From: Pararhodobacter sp.
GTDB taxonomy: Bacteria > Pseudomonadota > Alphaproteobacteria > Rhodobacterales > Rhodobacteraceae
DNA length: 64,000 nucleotides
Reading direction: 5' to 3'
Assembly: GCF_034676545.1 (NCBI RefSeq)
Contig: NZ_JAUCBZ010000015.1
Coordinates: forward strand, 775,001-839,000
Of this stretch, positions 41,640 through 51,110 are shown one piece after another. Both the position numbers and the translations under genes were made by a program. Position 1 is the first letter of the stretch, and each line of letters begins with the position of its first letter. Below the pieces are notes generated by a model. The model searched no databases, was not told the DNA's origin, and saw only the letters and a list, made by a program, of their open reading frames with translations.

Positions 41640-42680
41640 ATGACGGCAATCGACAAAAAGGCCCTGATTGAAGAGCGTGTGAACACCGGCCTGTTGGGCC
41701 AGTGGTATCCCGTCGCGAAATCGGTCGAAATCAAGTCCACACGGCCCCACGGCGTAATGCTGATGGGTCAGAAACTGGTGCTTTGGCGGGGTGCCGATGG
41801 CGCGCTGAAATGCATCGAGGACTTCTGCCCGCACCGGGGCGCGCCTCTGTCTTTGGGCGAGATCCACGAGGGCAATGTCGGCTGCCGCTATCATGGCGTG
41901 ATCGTCGATGGAGAGGGCGTGGTGGTGCGCGTCCCGGCGATGCCGGAATGCGCGCTCGAGGGGCGCAAGGCGGTGAAATCCTATCATGTGACCGAGCATT
42001 CGGACGCGGTGTTCGTCTATGTCCCCTCGGTCACACAGCCCGAGCCGCCCGAACTGGTGATGCCGACGGAACTGGTCAGCGACGAATGGACCGGGTTGCT
42101 GTGCACCGCCGTCTGGGAGTCAAATTATCGCTATGCGATCGACAACCTCGCCGACCCGATGCACGGCTGCTATCTGCACTCCGAAAGCTTCACCCTGGCC
42201 TATGGCTCCAAGCAGGACCTGATGCGGCTGGACAAGACCGAGCACGGGTTCCACATCACCCGCGTCGGGCAGGTGGGCGACAACTTCGACTGGTCGGAAT
42301 TCGTCGTTCATCCGGGCACGATGTATTGCTTCCTCGACATTCCCTATCCGCCCGCCGCGGGGCCGGGGGGCAATATGCGCATCATCGGCTATGCAACGCC
42401 GATCGACGCCACCACCACCAAGGTGTTCTTCTGGCGGATGCGCAAGGTCGAGGGCGTGGCCCGCGACGCGTGGCGCTTCCTGTATCGCGCCGTGCTGGAG
42501 AACAACCACTGGAACGTGCTGGAGCAGGATCGCGTCATGCTTGAGGGCATGCCCGATGATGCCCGCAAGCGCGAGATGCTGTACCAGCACGACATCGGCG
42601 TCAGCCGGATCCGCCAGATCCTGACCCGCGCGGCCAAGGAACAGATCGAGGCCGAACTGGCGCAGGTGGCTGCGGAATGA
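41640..42680 (+). CDS. Rieske non-heme iron oxygenase, alpha subunit type
   Basis: The 346-residue protein has the Rieske centre CPHRG (Cys63, His65) and CRYHG (Cys82, His85). The mononuclear iron site follows in NLADPMHGCYLHSES (His175, His180), bridged by the aspartate just before. It is close in size to vanillate O-demethylase and phthalate-type oxygenases, which work as homotrimers without beta subunit. It should hydroxylate or demethylate the aromatic ring. No ferredoxin or FNR-type reductase is next to it; a GR-type reductase and a flavodoxin end the operon and are the candidate electron donors. Confidence 0.9.
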   Translation: MTAIDKKALIEERVNTGLLGQWYPVAKSVEIKSTRPHGVMLMGQKLVLWRGADGALKCIEDFCPHRGAPLSLGEIHEGNVGCRYHGVIVDGEGVVVRVPAMPECALEGRKAVKSYHVTEHSDAVFVYVPSVTQPEPPELVMPTELVSDEWTGLLCTAVWESNYRYAIDNLADPMHGCYLHSESFTLAYGSKQDLMRLDKTEHGFHITRVGQVGDNFDWSEFVVHPGTMYCFLDIPYPPAAGPGGNMRIIGYATPIDATTTKVFFWRMRKVEGVARDAWRFLYRAVLENNHWNVLEQDRVMLEGMPDDARKREMLYQHDIGVSRIRQILTRAAKEQIEAELAQVAAE

Positions 42681-43417
42681 TGCTGGCCGGTCGCACCATC
42701 CTGATCACCGGCGCGGCGCGCGGTCTGGGGCGCGCAATCGCCCTGACCTGCGCCGAGCAGGGCGCGCGGCTGGTGCTGGCGGATATCGACTCGGACGGTG
42801 TGCAGGCGACCGCCGTCGACCTTGGCGCGCGCGCCGTCACGGTTGATCTGGGCGACCCGGAGAGCATCACGGCGCTGGGTGACAGCCTTGCCGCGACGGG
42901 CGAGCCGTTGCACGGTCTGGTCAATTGCGCGGCGCTGGCCACCAATGTCGGCGGCATGGGATTCGAGGATATCGAGCTTGATCTGTGGGACCGCGTGCAG
43001 CGCATCAACGTGCGTGGCACTTGGTTGATGACCCGCGCCTGTGCGCCGATGCTGCGGGCCAGTGGCTCGGGGCGTGTGGTCAATGTGGCTTCTGACACCG
43101 CGCTTTGGGGTGCGCCGCGTCTGTTGTCTTACACCGCCTCAAAAGGGGCGGTGATGGCGATGACCCGCAGTCTGGCGCGCGAATTGGGGCCGGACCGCGT
43201 GGGCGTGACCTGCATTGCCCCCGGTATCCTGACCACCGAAAGCACCGAATATGTGCCCGAGACCCGGCATCGCCTGTATGGTGACGGTCGCGCCGTCCCG
43301 GGGCCGCAAGCGGCCGAGGATGTGACCGGCACGGTGGCGTTTCTGGTCTCCGAGGCGGCGTTGACGCTGACCGGGCAGGTGTTGCCGGTCAACAACGGCT
43401 TCGTTTTCGTCACATGA
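42677..43417 (+). CDS. SDR family oxidoreductase
   Basis: The 246-residue SDR has TGAARGLGRAIAL (10-22), VNCAALATN at the NNAG place and the catalytic set VASDTALWGAPRLLSYTASKGA (Ser, Tyr and Lys present). In aromatic pathways such proteins rearomatise cis-dihydrodiols made by Rieske dioxygenases, which would suit its position directly after the oxygenase (4-nt overlap). The real substrate is unknown. Confidence 0.85.
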   Translation: MMLAGRTILITGAARGLGRAIALTCAEQGARLVLADIDSDGVQATAVDLGARAVTVDLGDPESITALGDSLAATGEPLHGLVNCAALATNVGGMGFEDIELDLWDRVQRINVRGTWLMTRACAPMLRASGSGRVVNVASDTALWGAPRLLSYTASKGAVMAMTRSLARELGPDRVGVTCIAPGILTTESTEYVPETRHRLYGDGRAVPGPQAAEDVTGTVAFLVSEAALTLTGQVLPVNNGFVFVT

Positions 43418-44220
43418 GCGCGCAGGACCATATCACCGCCGGTATCGGCTGGCGTGAGCACCCCGGCGACGGCCCCGTTCTGGTGGCGCTGCACGGGATC
43501 GGCTCGGAGGCGCGCGCCTTTGATGCCGTGGCGGCCCACTTGCCCGGCTGGCGCGTGATCGCGTGGGAGGCGCCCGGCTATGGTCCCTCGACGCCGTTGC
43601 CGATGGACTGGCCGGTTGCCGCCGATTACGCCACCGCGTTGCGAGGGTTGCTCAAGGCGCTGGACCTGCCGCGCGTGCATCTGATGGGGCATTCGCTGGG
43701 CACCTTGATCGGCGCGGCCTTTGCTGGCCGGTATCCCGATTGTTTGCACAGCCTGACGCTGGCCTCGTGCGCGCAGGGCGGCGGCGTACACCCTGGCGCT
43801 GATCTGCCCTCTGGCCCCGCCGCGCGGATTGACGACCTGACCCGCCTTGGCCCGACGGTCTTCGCCAGCACCCGCGCGCCGCGTCTGATCTTTGAGCCCG
43901 CGCAAAACGCTGATCTGGTCGCGGCGGTCGCCTCTGGCATGGCCAAGGTGCAGATGCCCGGCTATGGCCAGGCGGTGCGGATGCTGGCCGCCGGTGATCT
44001 GGCGGCCGATTGTGCCGCCGTTGCTGTGCCGACCGCGGTGATCGTCGGCGCCGAAGATATCGTCACCCCGCCCGCACAATCGCGCCGCGCCCATGACTCC
44101 CTGCCCGAACCCATCCGTGGTGCGCTGACGCTGGTGCCTGCCACCGGTCATGCGTTGCACCAACAAGCCCCGGCGGCATTGGCCGCTGCAATCCGCACTC
44201 ATCAAGGAGTCTCACCATGA
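43414..44220 (+). CDS. Alpha/beta hydrolase
   Basis: The 268-residue hydrolase has the oxyanion strand LVALHGIGSEAR, nucleophile elbow GHSLG (Ser about 95), acid in VGAEDIVTPP (Asp about 213) and His in PATGHALHQQ (about 243). It starts with a 4-nt overlap with the SDR gene and ends with an overlap with the extradiol dioxygenase gene. In meta-cleavage pathways this class hydrolyses the C-C bond of the ring-cleavage product. Confidence 0.88.
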   Translation: MSAQDHITAGIGWREHPGDGPVLVALHGIGSEARAFDAVAAHLPGWRVIAWEAPGYGPSTPLPMDWPVAADYATALRGLLKALDLPRVHLMGHSLGTLIGAAFAGRYPDCLHSLTLASCAQGGGVHPGADLPSGPAARIDDLTRLGPTVFASTRAPRLIFEPAQNADLVAAVASGMAKVQMPGYGQAVRMLAAGDLAADCAAVAVPTAVIVGAEDIVTPPAQSRRAHDSLPEPIRGALTLVPATGHALHQQAPAALAAAIRTHQGVSP

Positions 44221-45134
44221 CCCACCCCGTCCGAGTCGGGGCCCTGCGTGGCCTTGTCATGCGCGCCCCCGGCATCACCGCCACCAAGGGTTTTTATGTG
44301 AACAACTGGGGCCTGAGCATCGCCCATGAGGCCGATGGCGTGGTCTACCTTCGCGGCACCGGCCCCGAGGCCTTTCTGTACGGTCTCAAGGATGCGCCGG
44401 TTTACGGCATTGAATATGTGCATTTCGCCATGCCCGACCGCGCCGCGACGGATGCACTGCACGCGCATCTGGTCGCGCTGGGCGAGGCGGTTCTGGGTGA
44501 CCCGGCAGAGTTTGACGATTTCGTCGGTGGCTACGGGTTCGAGGTGCTCGATCCTGACAACCGCCGCCTGCGTTTCCGCGCCGAAGGCCTGACGCAGGAG
44601 CCGGTCGAGGAATGGGCCAAGCCCCGCAAGGTCAGCCATGTGGTGCTGAACACCGCCGATATGGAGGGGTTGCAGGCGTGGTATTGCAACGCGCTGGGCT
44701 TCAAGGTGTCGGATTACAGCGCCGATCAGATGGTGTTCCTGCGCTGCGCCTCGGATCACCACTCCATTGCGCTGGTGCGCGGGCATTACCCGTCGGTCAA
44801 CCATGTCGCCTTCGAATTGCCGTCGATCAATGAATTCATGCGCTCGATTGGCCGCATGAAACAGACCGGCATCGCGCCGACCTGGGGTCCGGGACGGCAC
44901 GGACCGGGCGACAACCCGTTCGCCTATTTCGTCTCGCCATCCGGCTATGTCATCGAGTTCACCTCGGAATTGCAGCAGATCGACGAGGCCAGCCACGTTG
45001 CACAGGTCTGGCCGCGCGACGTGCCCGAAAAGATGGATCAGTGGATGACCGCAGGCGCGCCGACCGCCGCGCAGCGCGCGGTGATGCAGGGGCGCCCTGA
45101 TCCCGGATTTGCGGAACTGCGAGGAGCGAAATAA
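44217..45134 (+). CDS. Type I extradiol ring-cleavage dioxygenase (VOC family)
   Basis: The 305-residue protein has two VOC modules: a degenerate first one (about 1-125) and a catalytic second one (about 136-255). The metal ligands are visible as His141 (KVSHVVLNT), His196 (SVNHVAFEL) and Glu247 (YVIEFTS), matching the 2-His-1-carboxylate site of 2,3-dihydroxybiphenyl and catechol 2,3-dioxygenases. HHSIALVRG and the Tyr in FAYFVSPSG are typical too. It should open a dihydroxylated ring next to the hydroxyls. It is coupled to both neighbours. Confidence 0.9.
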   Translation: MTHPVRVGALRGLVMRAPGITATKGFYVNNWGLSIAHEADGVVYLRGTGPEAFLYGLKDAPVYGIEYVHFAMPDRAATDALHAHLVALGEAVLGDPAEFDDFVGGYGFEVLDPDNRRLRFRAEGLTQEPVEEWAKPRKVSHVVLNTADMEGLQAWYCNALGFKVSDYSADQMVFLRCASDHHSIALVRGHYPSVNHVAFELPSINEFMRSIGRMKQTGIAPTWGPGRHGPGDNPFAYFVSPSGYVIEFTSELQQIDEASHVAQVWPRDVPEKMDQWMTAGAPTAAQRAVMQGRPDPGFAELRGAK

Positions 45135-45922
45135 TGGGTTTGCCGTATGAAGGACAGGTCGCGGTGGTCACCGGCGGCTCCTCGGGTGTCGGGCTGGCTT
45201 GCGTGCGCCTGTTGCTGGAACAGGGCGCAAAGGTCGCGTTCTGCGCGCGCGGCGAGGGCCGCCTGAACGATGTGGCCGCCGTCTTGGCGCGCGATTTCGG
45301 TGCGGACCGGATCCTGTGGCGGGCGTTTTCCGTGCTCGACGCGTCCGAGGTGAACGCCTTCGCCGCCGAGGTTCAGACCCGCTTTGGTCGCTGCGACCTG
45401 TTGGTGAACAACGCCGGACAGGGCCGGGTCAGCACCTTCGAGACCACCACCGACGAGGATTGGCGCGCCGAATACGATCTGAAGCTGTTCAGCCAGATCA
45501 ACCCGACGCGCGCGTTTCTGCCGATGCTGAAAGCCGCCAAAGGGGCGATTGTCGCGGTGAACTCGCTGCTGGCCTATCAGCCCGAACCGCACATGGTTTG
45601 CACCGCCTCGGCACGCGCCGGTGTGCAGAACCTGTTGAAATCCCTCAGCATTGAATTCGCACCCGATGTGCGGGTGAATTCGGTTCTGCTGGGTCTGATC
45701 GGCTCTGGCCAATGGACCCGGCGGTTTGCCGCGCGCGAGGATCAATCCATCAGCCGCGAGGACTGGTACGCCAATCTGGCGCGCAACAAGGGCATCCCCT
45801 TGGGGCGGCTGGGCGATGCGGCCGAGGCCGCGGCCGCCATCGTTTTCCTCGGCTCTCGGGCCGCCAGCTATATTACCGGCGCGCAGCTCGACGTGTCGGG
45901 CGGACTCTCGCGCCACATTTGA
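45134..45922 (+). CDS. SDR-like protein without the catalytic Tyr and Lys
   Basis: The 262-residue protein keeps the Rossmann motif TGGSSGVG (13-20), NNAG (92-95) and the active-site Ser (NSLLA, Ser144). Where YxxxK is expected, the sequence is TASARAG, so Tyr is replaced by Thr157 and Lys by Arg161. The rest aligns normally and the end DVSGGLSRHI is intact. It may use another proton donor or act as a non-redox member (isomerase, dehydratase or binding role). I recall related proteins with SAARAG in similar clusters, so this is a subfamily trait and not damage. It starts on the last base of the extradiol gene stop. Confidence 0.8.
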   Translation: MGLPYEGQVAVVTGGSSGVGLACVRLLLEQGAKVAFCARGEGRLNDVAAVLARDFGADRILWRAFSVLDASEVNAFAAEVQTRFGRCDLLVNNAGQGRVSTFETTTDEDWRAEYDLKLFSQINPTRAFLPMLKAAKGAIVAVNSLLAYQPEPHMVCTASARAGVQNLLKSLSIEFAPDVRVNSVLLGLIGSGQWTRRFAAREDQSISREDWYANLARNKGIPLGRLGDAAEAAAAIVFLGSRAASYITGAQLDVSGGLSRHI

Positions 45923-45940
45923 AGAACAAGGACTGCCGCC

Positions 45941-47614
45941 ATGCAAGATCAATCCATTGCTCAAACCGAAACCGTCGGTGAATTCATCGCCCGCTATCTG
46001 GCCGACATCGGTGTGACCACGCTGTTCGGGGTGATCTCGATTCACAATATGCCGATCCTCGATGCGATCGCCCGGCAGGGGCGCATTCGCTTCGTGCCGG
46101 CGCGTGGCGAGGCCGGGGCGATGAACATGGCGGATGCCTGGGCGCGGGCCTCGGGCAAGATGGGCGTCGTGATGACCTCGACCGGCACCGCGGCCGGGAA
46201 CGCGGCGGGCGCCCAGGTCGAGGCGCTGACCGCGGGCACGCCCTTGTTGCACATCACCTCGACGGTGGACCTCGATTTTGCCGACCGTGACCGCGCGCCG
46301 ATCCATGATGTGCCGCGCCAGCCGGATATGCTGCGCGGCATCTCCAAGGCCTATTTCCGCATGTGGAGCGCCGATTCCGCGATTGGCAGCCTGACCGCCG
46401 CCGTTTCCGCCGCCATCAGCGCGCCCTCGGGCCCTGTGTCGCTGGAAATCCCGGTGGATGTGCAGCGCAGCACAATGGCGGGTGCCCCGCGCATCCTGAC
46501 GCCTGAACCCCAGCGCCCGCGTGCCTCGGAGGCCGCGATCGAGGCCCTGGCCGAGATGGTTCTGGCCGCCAAACGCCCGATGCTGTGGCTGGGCGGCGGT
46601 GCTCAGGGCGCGCAGGCCGAGGCAGCGGCGCTGGTGCAGCGCGGTTTTGCCGTGGTCACCTCGACCCATGGCCGCGCCATTGTCTCAGAGGACAACCCGG
46701 CCAATCTGGGGGCCTTCAACATGACACCCGAGGCGCAATCGCTTTATGCCGCGTCCGATTGCATGATCGTCGTCGGCTCACGCCTGCGCGGCAATGAGAC
46801 GCTGAACAACACGATGGCGCTGCCCTCGCCGCTGGCGCAGATTGACGCCGATGCCTCGCAGGGGGGGCGCAACTATCCGGTGGATCTGTTCGTGCATGGT
46901 GACAGCGCCGATACGCTGCGCCGCCTGCTGGATTTGCTGCCGCAAACGCTGTCGGTTGATCCGCAGCAGAAATTCGACATCGCCGCCGCCCGCGCCACCG
47001 GCGAGGGGCGCTTGCGCGCGCAGATGGGGCCGTATCAGGTGGTCGCGGATACGCTGCTGGCGCGGATCACGCCGGGCCGCCATGCCTGGGTGCGGGATGT
47101 GACGATCTCCAACTCCACCTTCGGCAACCGCTATGTGAATTTTGCCGAACCCCGCCACGGCGTTCATGCGTTGGGCGGCGGCATCGGGCAGGGCGTGGCG
47201 ATGGGCATCGGCGCGGCGCTGGCCAGCGATGGGCCAAAGGCGATCACCCTGTTGGGCGATGGCGGCACGCAGCTGGGCATCGCGGAAATGATCACCGCCG
47301 TGCAGGAAAACGCACCGCTGGTCTTTGTGCTGATGAACGATCAGGCCTATGGCGTGATCCGCAACATTCAGGATGCGCAATACGACGGGCGGCACCATTA
47401 TTCCGCGCTGCAAACCCCCGATTTTGCAAAGCATTGCGCCTCGATCGGCTTGCCGCACACGCGGATTTCCGATGTTGACGCCTTCGCCGCGGCGCTGGAT
47501 GCCGCCCTTGCCGCGCCCGGTCCGCAATTGATCGAGGTGGACATGATCGCAATCGGCCCGTTTGCCGAAACCTTCTCAGGCCCGCCCGCCGGCGCGGCTG
47601 GCAACAAGGTTTGA
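45941..47614 (+). CDS. ThDP-dependent enzyme (acetolactate synthase / benzoylformate decarboxylase-like)
   Basis: The 557-residue protein has the three ThDP-enzyme domains. In the pyrimidine domain, the Glu is in RGEAGAMNMADAWARASGK. The middle domain includes RPMLWLGGGAQGAQAEAAALV. The PP domain has LLGDGGTQLGIAEMITAVQENAPLVFVLMNDQAYG with the GDG...N(D) Mg site. It could decarboxylate a 2-oxoacid side product to an aldehyde that the aldehyde dehydrogenase encoded downstream then oxidises (inference from order). AAGGAC precedes the ATG. Confidence 0.88.
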   Translation: MQDQSIAQTETVGEFIARYLADIGVTTLFGVISIHNMPILDAIARQGRIRFVPARGEAGAMNMADAWARASGKMGVVMTSTGTAAGNAAGAQVEALTAGTPLLHITSTVDLDFADRDRAPIHDVPRQPDMLRGISKAYFRMWSADSAIGSLTAAVSAAISAPSGPVSLEIPVDVQRSTMAGAPRILTPEPQRPRASEAAIEALAEMVLAAKRPMLWLGGGAQGAQAEAAALVQRGFAVVTSTHGRAIVSEDNPANLGAFNMTPEAQSLYAASDCMIVVGSRLRGNETLNNTMALPSPLAQIDADASQGGRNYPVDLFVHGDSADTLRRLLDLLPQTLSVDPQQKFDIAAARATGEGRLRAQMGPYQVVADTLLARITPGRHAWVRDVTISNSTFGNRYVNFAEPRHGVHALGGGIGQGVAMGIGAALASDGPKAITLLGDGGTQLGIAEMITAVQENAPLVFVLMNDQAYGVIRNIQDAQYDGRHHYSALQTPDFAKHCASIGLPHTRISDVDAFAAALDAALAAPGPQLIEVDMIAIGPFAETFSGPPAGAAGNKV

Positions 47615-47618
47615 GCCG

Positions 47619-48428
47619 ATGCATCTGGGGTTGATCGGATACGGCAACATCACCCGCACCTTGATTGACGTCTTGGCGCGTGAAAATGCGGCGCTGACAC
47701 GGTTGACGGTGCTGGTGCGTCCCGGGCGCGAGGCCGCAACACATCAGGCGCTGGCCGGGCATTCCGCGCCGGTGCAGGTGGTCAGCGACGGGGCGGCGCT
47801 GGTTGCGGCCTCGCCCGACCTGGTGGTGGAATGCGCCGGGCATTCGGCGGTGCAGGCCGATGTCACGGCCTGTTTGCGCGCCGGAATCGAGACGGTGATC
47901 GTGTCGATTGGCGCGCTGGCCGATGAGGCGCTGCATGAACAGGTGCTGGCGGCGGCTCGTGACGGGAGAACCCGGGTTGTTCTGCCCGCCGGTGCGATTG
48001 GCGGCGTCGATCTGCTCTCGGCGCTCAGACCCAGCGGCATCACCGAGGTCACCTATACCTCGCGCAAACCGCCCTTGGCGTGGCGCGGCACCCCGGCGGA
48101 AACGCTGCTGGATTTGCCCTCATTGACCGACGCGACGGTGTTTTTCTCGGGCAACGCGCGCGACGCGGCGCTGCAATACCCGAAAAACGCCAATGTCGCG
48201 GCGACTCTGGCCTTGGCCGGGATCGGGTTCGAGGGGACGCAGGTGCAGATGATCGCCGACCCGCAGGTGACCCAGAATATCCATGAATACAGCGTGCGTG
48301 CTGGCGCGACGGATTACACGATGCGCATTCAGGGCAACCCGTCGCCCGACAACCCCAAAACCTCGGTCGCGACGGTCTATTCCGCCGCGCGCGAGGTGCT
48401 GAACCGACTGCGTGAGGTGGCGATATGA
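47619..48428 (+). CDS. Aspartate dehydrogenase-like protein (NadX type)
   Basis: The 269-residue protein starts with the NAD motif LGLIGYGNITRTLIDVL. It has VVECAGHSAVQ, VLPAGAIGGVDLLSAL and SRKPPLAW. The catalytic-domain phrases NARDAALQYPKNANVAATLALAGIGFEGTQVQMIADP follow, including the His in NIHEYSVRA. These are the landmarks of L-aspartate dehydrogenase (bacterial NadX). Its place between ThDP enzyme and aldehyde dehydrogenase, away from nadA/nadC, argues for a catabolic role, such as handling an imino or amino acid formed from a nitrogenous substrate. It overlaps the aldehyde dehydrogenase start by 4 nt. Confidence 0.85.
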   Translation: MHLGLIGYGNITRTLIDVLARENAALTRLTVLVRPGREAATHQALAGHSAPVQVVSDGAALVAASPDLVVECAGHSAVQADVTACLRAGIETVIVSIGALADEALHEQVLAAARDGRTRVVLPAGAIGGVDLLSALRPSGITEVTYTSRKPPLAWRGTPAETLLDLPSLTDATVFFSGNARDAALQYPKNANVAATLALAGIGFEGTQVQMIADPQVTQNIHEYSVRAGATDYTMRIQGNPSPDNPKTSVATVYSAAREVLNRLREVAI

Positions 48429-49912
48429 CCTATGATTTACCCGACGGCCAATTGTTCATTGGTGGCGCGTGGGAGACAGGCTCAGGCGCCGAGATCACCT
48501 CGATCTATCCCGCGGATGGATCGGTCAACCGCGTGTTTCGCGGTGCCAGCCGTGCCGATGGGGAGCGCGCGATTGCCCGCGCGCTGGCGGCCCAGGCCGA
48601 CCCCGCCTGGCGTGGCCTGAAACCGCATGAGCGCGCGCGCATCCTGCACCGCATCGCCGACGGGATCGAGGCCAACGCCGCGCGGATCGCCTATATCCAG
48701 ACCCGCGACACCGGCAAATCGCTGCGCGAAACCTCGGCGCTGGTGGCCAGTGCGGCGGGGACGTTCCGCTATGTTGCCGCCGCCCTCGAAACGCTGGACG
48801 ACACGATGACCGTGCCGCGCGGCGATTATCTGACGCTGTCGGTGCACGAGCCCTTGGGCCTGGTCGCCGCGATCACGCCGTGGAACTCGCCCATCGCCTC
48901 GGACGCGCAAAAGGTCGCACCGGCGCTGGCGGCGGGCAACGCCGTGCTGCTGAAACCGGCCAGTTGGTCGCCTCTGGTGTCGCTGGAACTGGCCCGCATC
49001 ATCGAGGAAGCCGGGCTGCCCAAAGGCCTGTTCTCGGTGCTGCCGGGCGCGGGGCGCGAGGTGGGCAACCTGCTGGTCGAGCACACATCCATCGCCAAGG
49101 TCAGCTTTACCGGCGGCACCAGCACCGGCCGCACCCTTGCGCGGCAAGCGGCGGAAAAGCTGATGCCGGTCTCGTTGGAACTGGGCGGCAAATCACCAAC
49201 CATCGTGTTCGAGGATGCCGACCAGACCCTGGCGATTGCCGGCATCCTGTTCGGCATTTTCTCATCCTCGGGGCAAAGCTGCATCGCCGGGTCGCGGTTG
49301 TTCGTGCAGCGTTCGATTTATGACAGCTTCGTCGCGCGTCTTGTCGAGGCGACCAAAGCCCTGCGCGTGGGTGATCCGTTCGACCCCGAAACGCAGGTCG
49401 CGCCGCTGATCCATGCCGACCACCGCGCGAGCGTGTCGGCCATGGTCGAGGCGGCGGTGGCCGACGGTGCCACGCTGCTCTGCGGCGGCAAGGCCCCCAC
49501 CGGCGGGATCTATGACGCGGGCACATATTACATGCCGACGATTCTGGCAGATGTGACCAACGACGCGCTGATCTGCCGCGAAGAGGTGTTCGGCCCGGTG
49601 CTGGTGGTGATGCCCTTTGACGACGAAGCGGATGTCATCGCGCAGTCGAATGACAACGTCTACGGCTTGGCGTGCGGCATCTGGACCCGTGATTTCCCGC
49701 GCGCTTACCGTATGGCGCGGGCGATCACCTCGGGCACGGCCTGGATCAACACCTACAAGCAATTTTCGATCTCGACGCCCTTTGGCGGCGAAAAAGACGC
49801 CGGTATCGGGCGCGAGAAGGGCCGCGAGGGCATTCGCGCCTATATGGCGCAAAAGGCCTTGTATGTGGATCTGACCGGCCGCCCGCATCCGTGGGCCCGC
49901 ATGGAGGACTAG
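48425..49912 (+). CDS. Aldehyde dehydrogenase
   Basis: The 495-residue enzyme is a complete NAD(P)-dependent aldehyde dehydrogenase: substrate-site Asn in ITPWNSP, cofactor Lys in LLKPASWSPL, FTGGTSTGR, general base in LELGGKSP (about Glu252) and nucleophile in SSGQSCIAGSRL (about Cys286). In ring-cleavage pathways it resembles 2-hydroxymuconic-semialdehyde dehydrogenases. It follows the aspartate-dehydrogenase-like gene with a 4-nt overlap; the next gene starts 2 nt after its stop. Confidence 0.9.
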   Translation: MTYDLPDGQLFIGGAWETGSGAEITSIYPADGSVNRVFRGASRADGERAIARALAAQADPAWRGLKPHERARILHRIADGIEANAARIAYIQTRDTGKSLRETSALVASAAGTFRYVAAALETLDDTMTVPRGDYLTLSVHEPLGLVAAITPWNSPIASDAQKVAPALAAGNAVLLKPASWSPLVSLELARIIEEAGLPKGLFSVLPGAGREVGNLLVEHTSIAKVSFTGGTSTGRTLARQAAEKLMPVSLELGGKSPTIVFEDADQTLAIAGILFGIFSSSGQSCIAGSRLFVQRSIYDSFVARLVEATKALRVGDPFDPETQVAPLIHADHRASVSAMVEAAVADGATLLCGGKAPTGGIYDAGTYYMPTILADVTNDALICREEVFGPVLVVMPFDDEADVIAQSNDNVYGLACGIWTRDFPRAYRMARAITSGTAWINTYKQFSISTPFGGEKDAGIGREKGREGIRAYMAQKALYVDLTGRPHPWARMED

Positions 49913-49913
49913 G

Positions 49914-51110
49914 ATGCACACCGTCGCCATCATCGGGGCAGGCCCTTCAGGCTGCTACGTCGCACAGGCCTTGAGCAAGGCCCTGCCCGACGCGCGGATT
50001 GATATCCTCGACCGGCTGCCGGTGCCTTATGGCTTGATCCGCTATGGTGTGGCCCCCGATCACCAAGGCACCAAGGCCGTGATCCGCCAGTTCGAGCGTC
50101 TGTTCGAGCGGCAAGGCGTGGCCTTTTTTGGCAACGTCACCTTGGGGCGCGACATATCGCTGGACGAGCTGCGCGACACGCATGATGTGGTGGTTCTGGC
50201 GACCGGATTGCATGACGATCGGCGGCTGGACATTCCCGGCGATGGCTTGCCGGGGGTGCTCGGGTCCGGGGCCGTGACGCGCGGCTGGAACGATTATCCC
50301 GACGCGGAACGCCCGGGTATTGGCCCGCGCGTGGTGGTGATCGGCAATGGCAATGTCGCGGTTGACCTTGTGCGCATTCTCGCCAAAACCCCCGATGAAT
50401 TCGAAGGGTCCGATCTTGCGCCTGAAACGGGCGCGGCCCTCGTCGCCGCCGGGATCACGCGGATCGACGTGGTGGGTCGTTCGCCCGCCGAGGTGGCAAA
50501 ATTTGACCCGGTGATGATCCGCGAATTGGGGCGGCTGGCGCATGCGCGCATCCATGTGCAGGGGTTGACCGGCGAAGGCAAGCTGATCGAGGCGCTGGGT
50601 GCCATCAACGGCCATGCCCCCGATGGCGCCACGCGTGAGATCGTCTTTCATTTTGGCTGGACGCCCGACCAGATCGAAGGCCGCAGCGCGGTCGAGGCCG
50701 TGCGGTTCCGCGCCACCGGCGGCGACGCGTCGCTGGTCCTGCCCTGCGACACGGTTCTGACCGCCATCGGCTTTGACGGCGAGGTGGCGCAAGCCGACGC
50801 TGACGGCAAGATCGCGCCCGGCCTTTATGCTGCCGGCTGGTTTCGCCGGGGCCCGCGCGGCACGATCCCCGAAAACCGCGCCGATGCGCAGGCGGTTGCG
50901 GCGCGTATTGCCGCCGATCTGGTGCAAACCAGCGGCGGCAAGCCGGGGCGCGACGCCCTGAGCGCGCGTCTGCCCGCGGCCATCGGCTATGACGGCTGGA
51001 AACGCATCGACACCGCCGAATGCGCCGCGTGCCAACCCGGGCGCAGCCGTCGCAAGATTGCAACGACCGCGCGCATGATCGCCCTTGCCCGCCAGACGGA
51101 GGAAACCTGA
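49914..51110 (+). CDS. Adrenodoxin-reductase-like ferredoxin/flavodoxin reductase (GR type)
   Basis: The 398-residue flavoprotein has VAIIGAGPSGCYVAQALSKA (4-23), DRLPVPYGLIRYGVAPDHQGTK, NADPH motif VVVIGNGNVAVDLVRIL (about 141-157) and the end AAGWFRRGPRGTIPENRADA. This is the adrenodoxin reductase/FprA pattern. It moves electrons from NADPH to a one-electron carrier. The flavodoxin gene overlaps its stop, and the Rieske oxygenase is in the same operon, so this is the likely electron chain. The end has RETAEC-like Cys residues (AECAACQPGRSRR) of unclear meaning. Confidence 0.88.
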   Translation: MHTVAIIGAGPSGCYVAQALSKALPDARIDILDRLPVPYGLIRYGVAPDHQGTKAVIRQFERLFERQGVAFFGNVTLGRDISLDELRDTHDVVVLATGLHDDRRLDIPGDGLPGVLGSGAVTRGWNDYPDAERPGIGPRVVVIGNGNVAVDLVRILAKTPDEFEGSDLAPETGAALVAAGITRIDVVGRSPAEVAKFDPVMIRELGRLAHARIHVQGLTGEGKLIEALGAINGHAPDGATREIVFHFGWTPDQIEGRSAVEAVRFRATGGDASLVLPCDTVLTAIGFDGEVAQADADGKIAPGLYAAGWFRRGPRGTIPENRADAQAVAARIAADLVQTSGGKPGRDALSARLPAAIGYDGWKRIDTAECAACQPGRSRRKIATTARMIALARQTEET

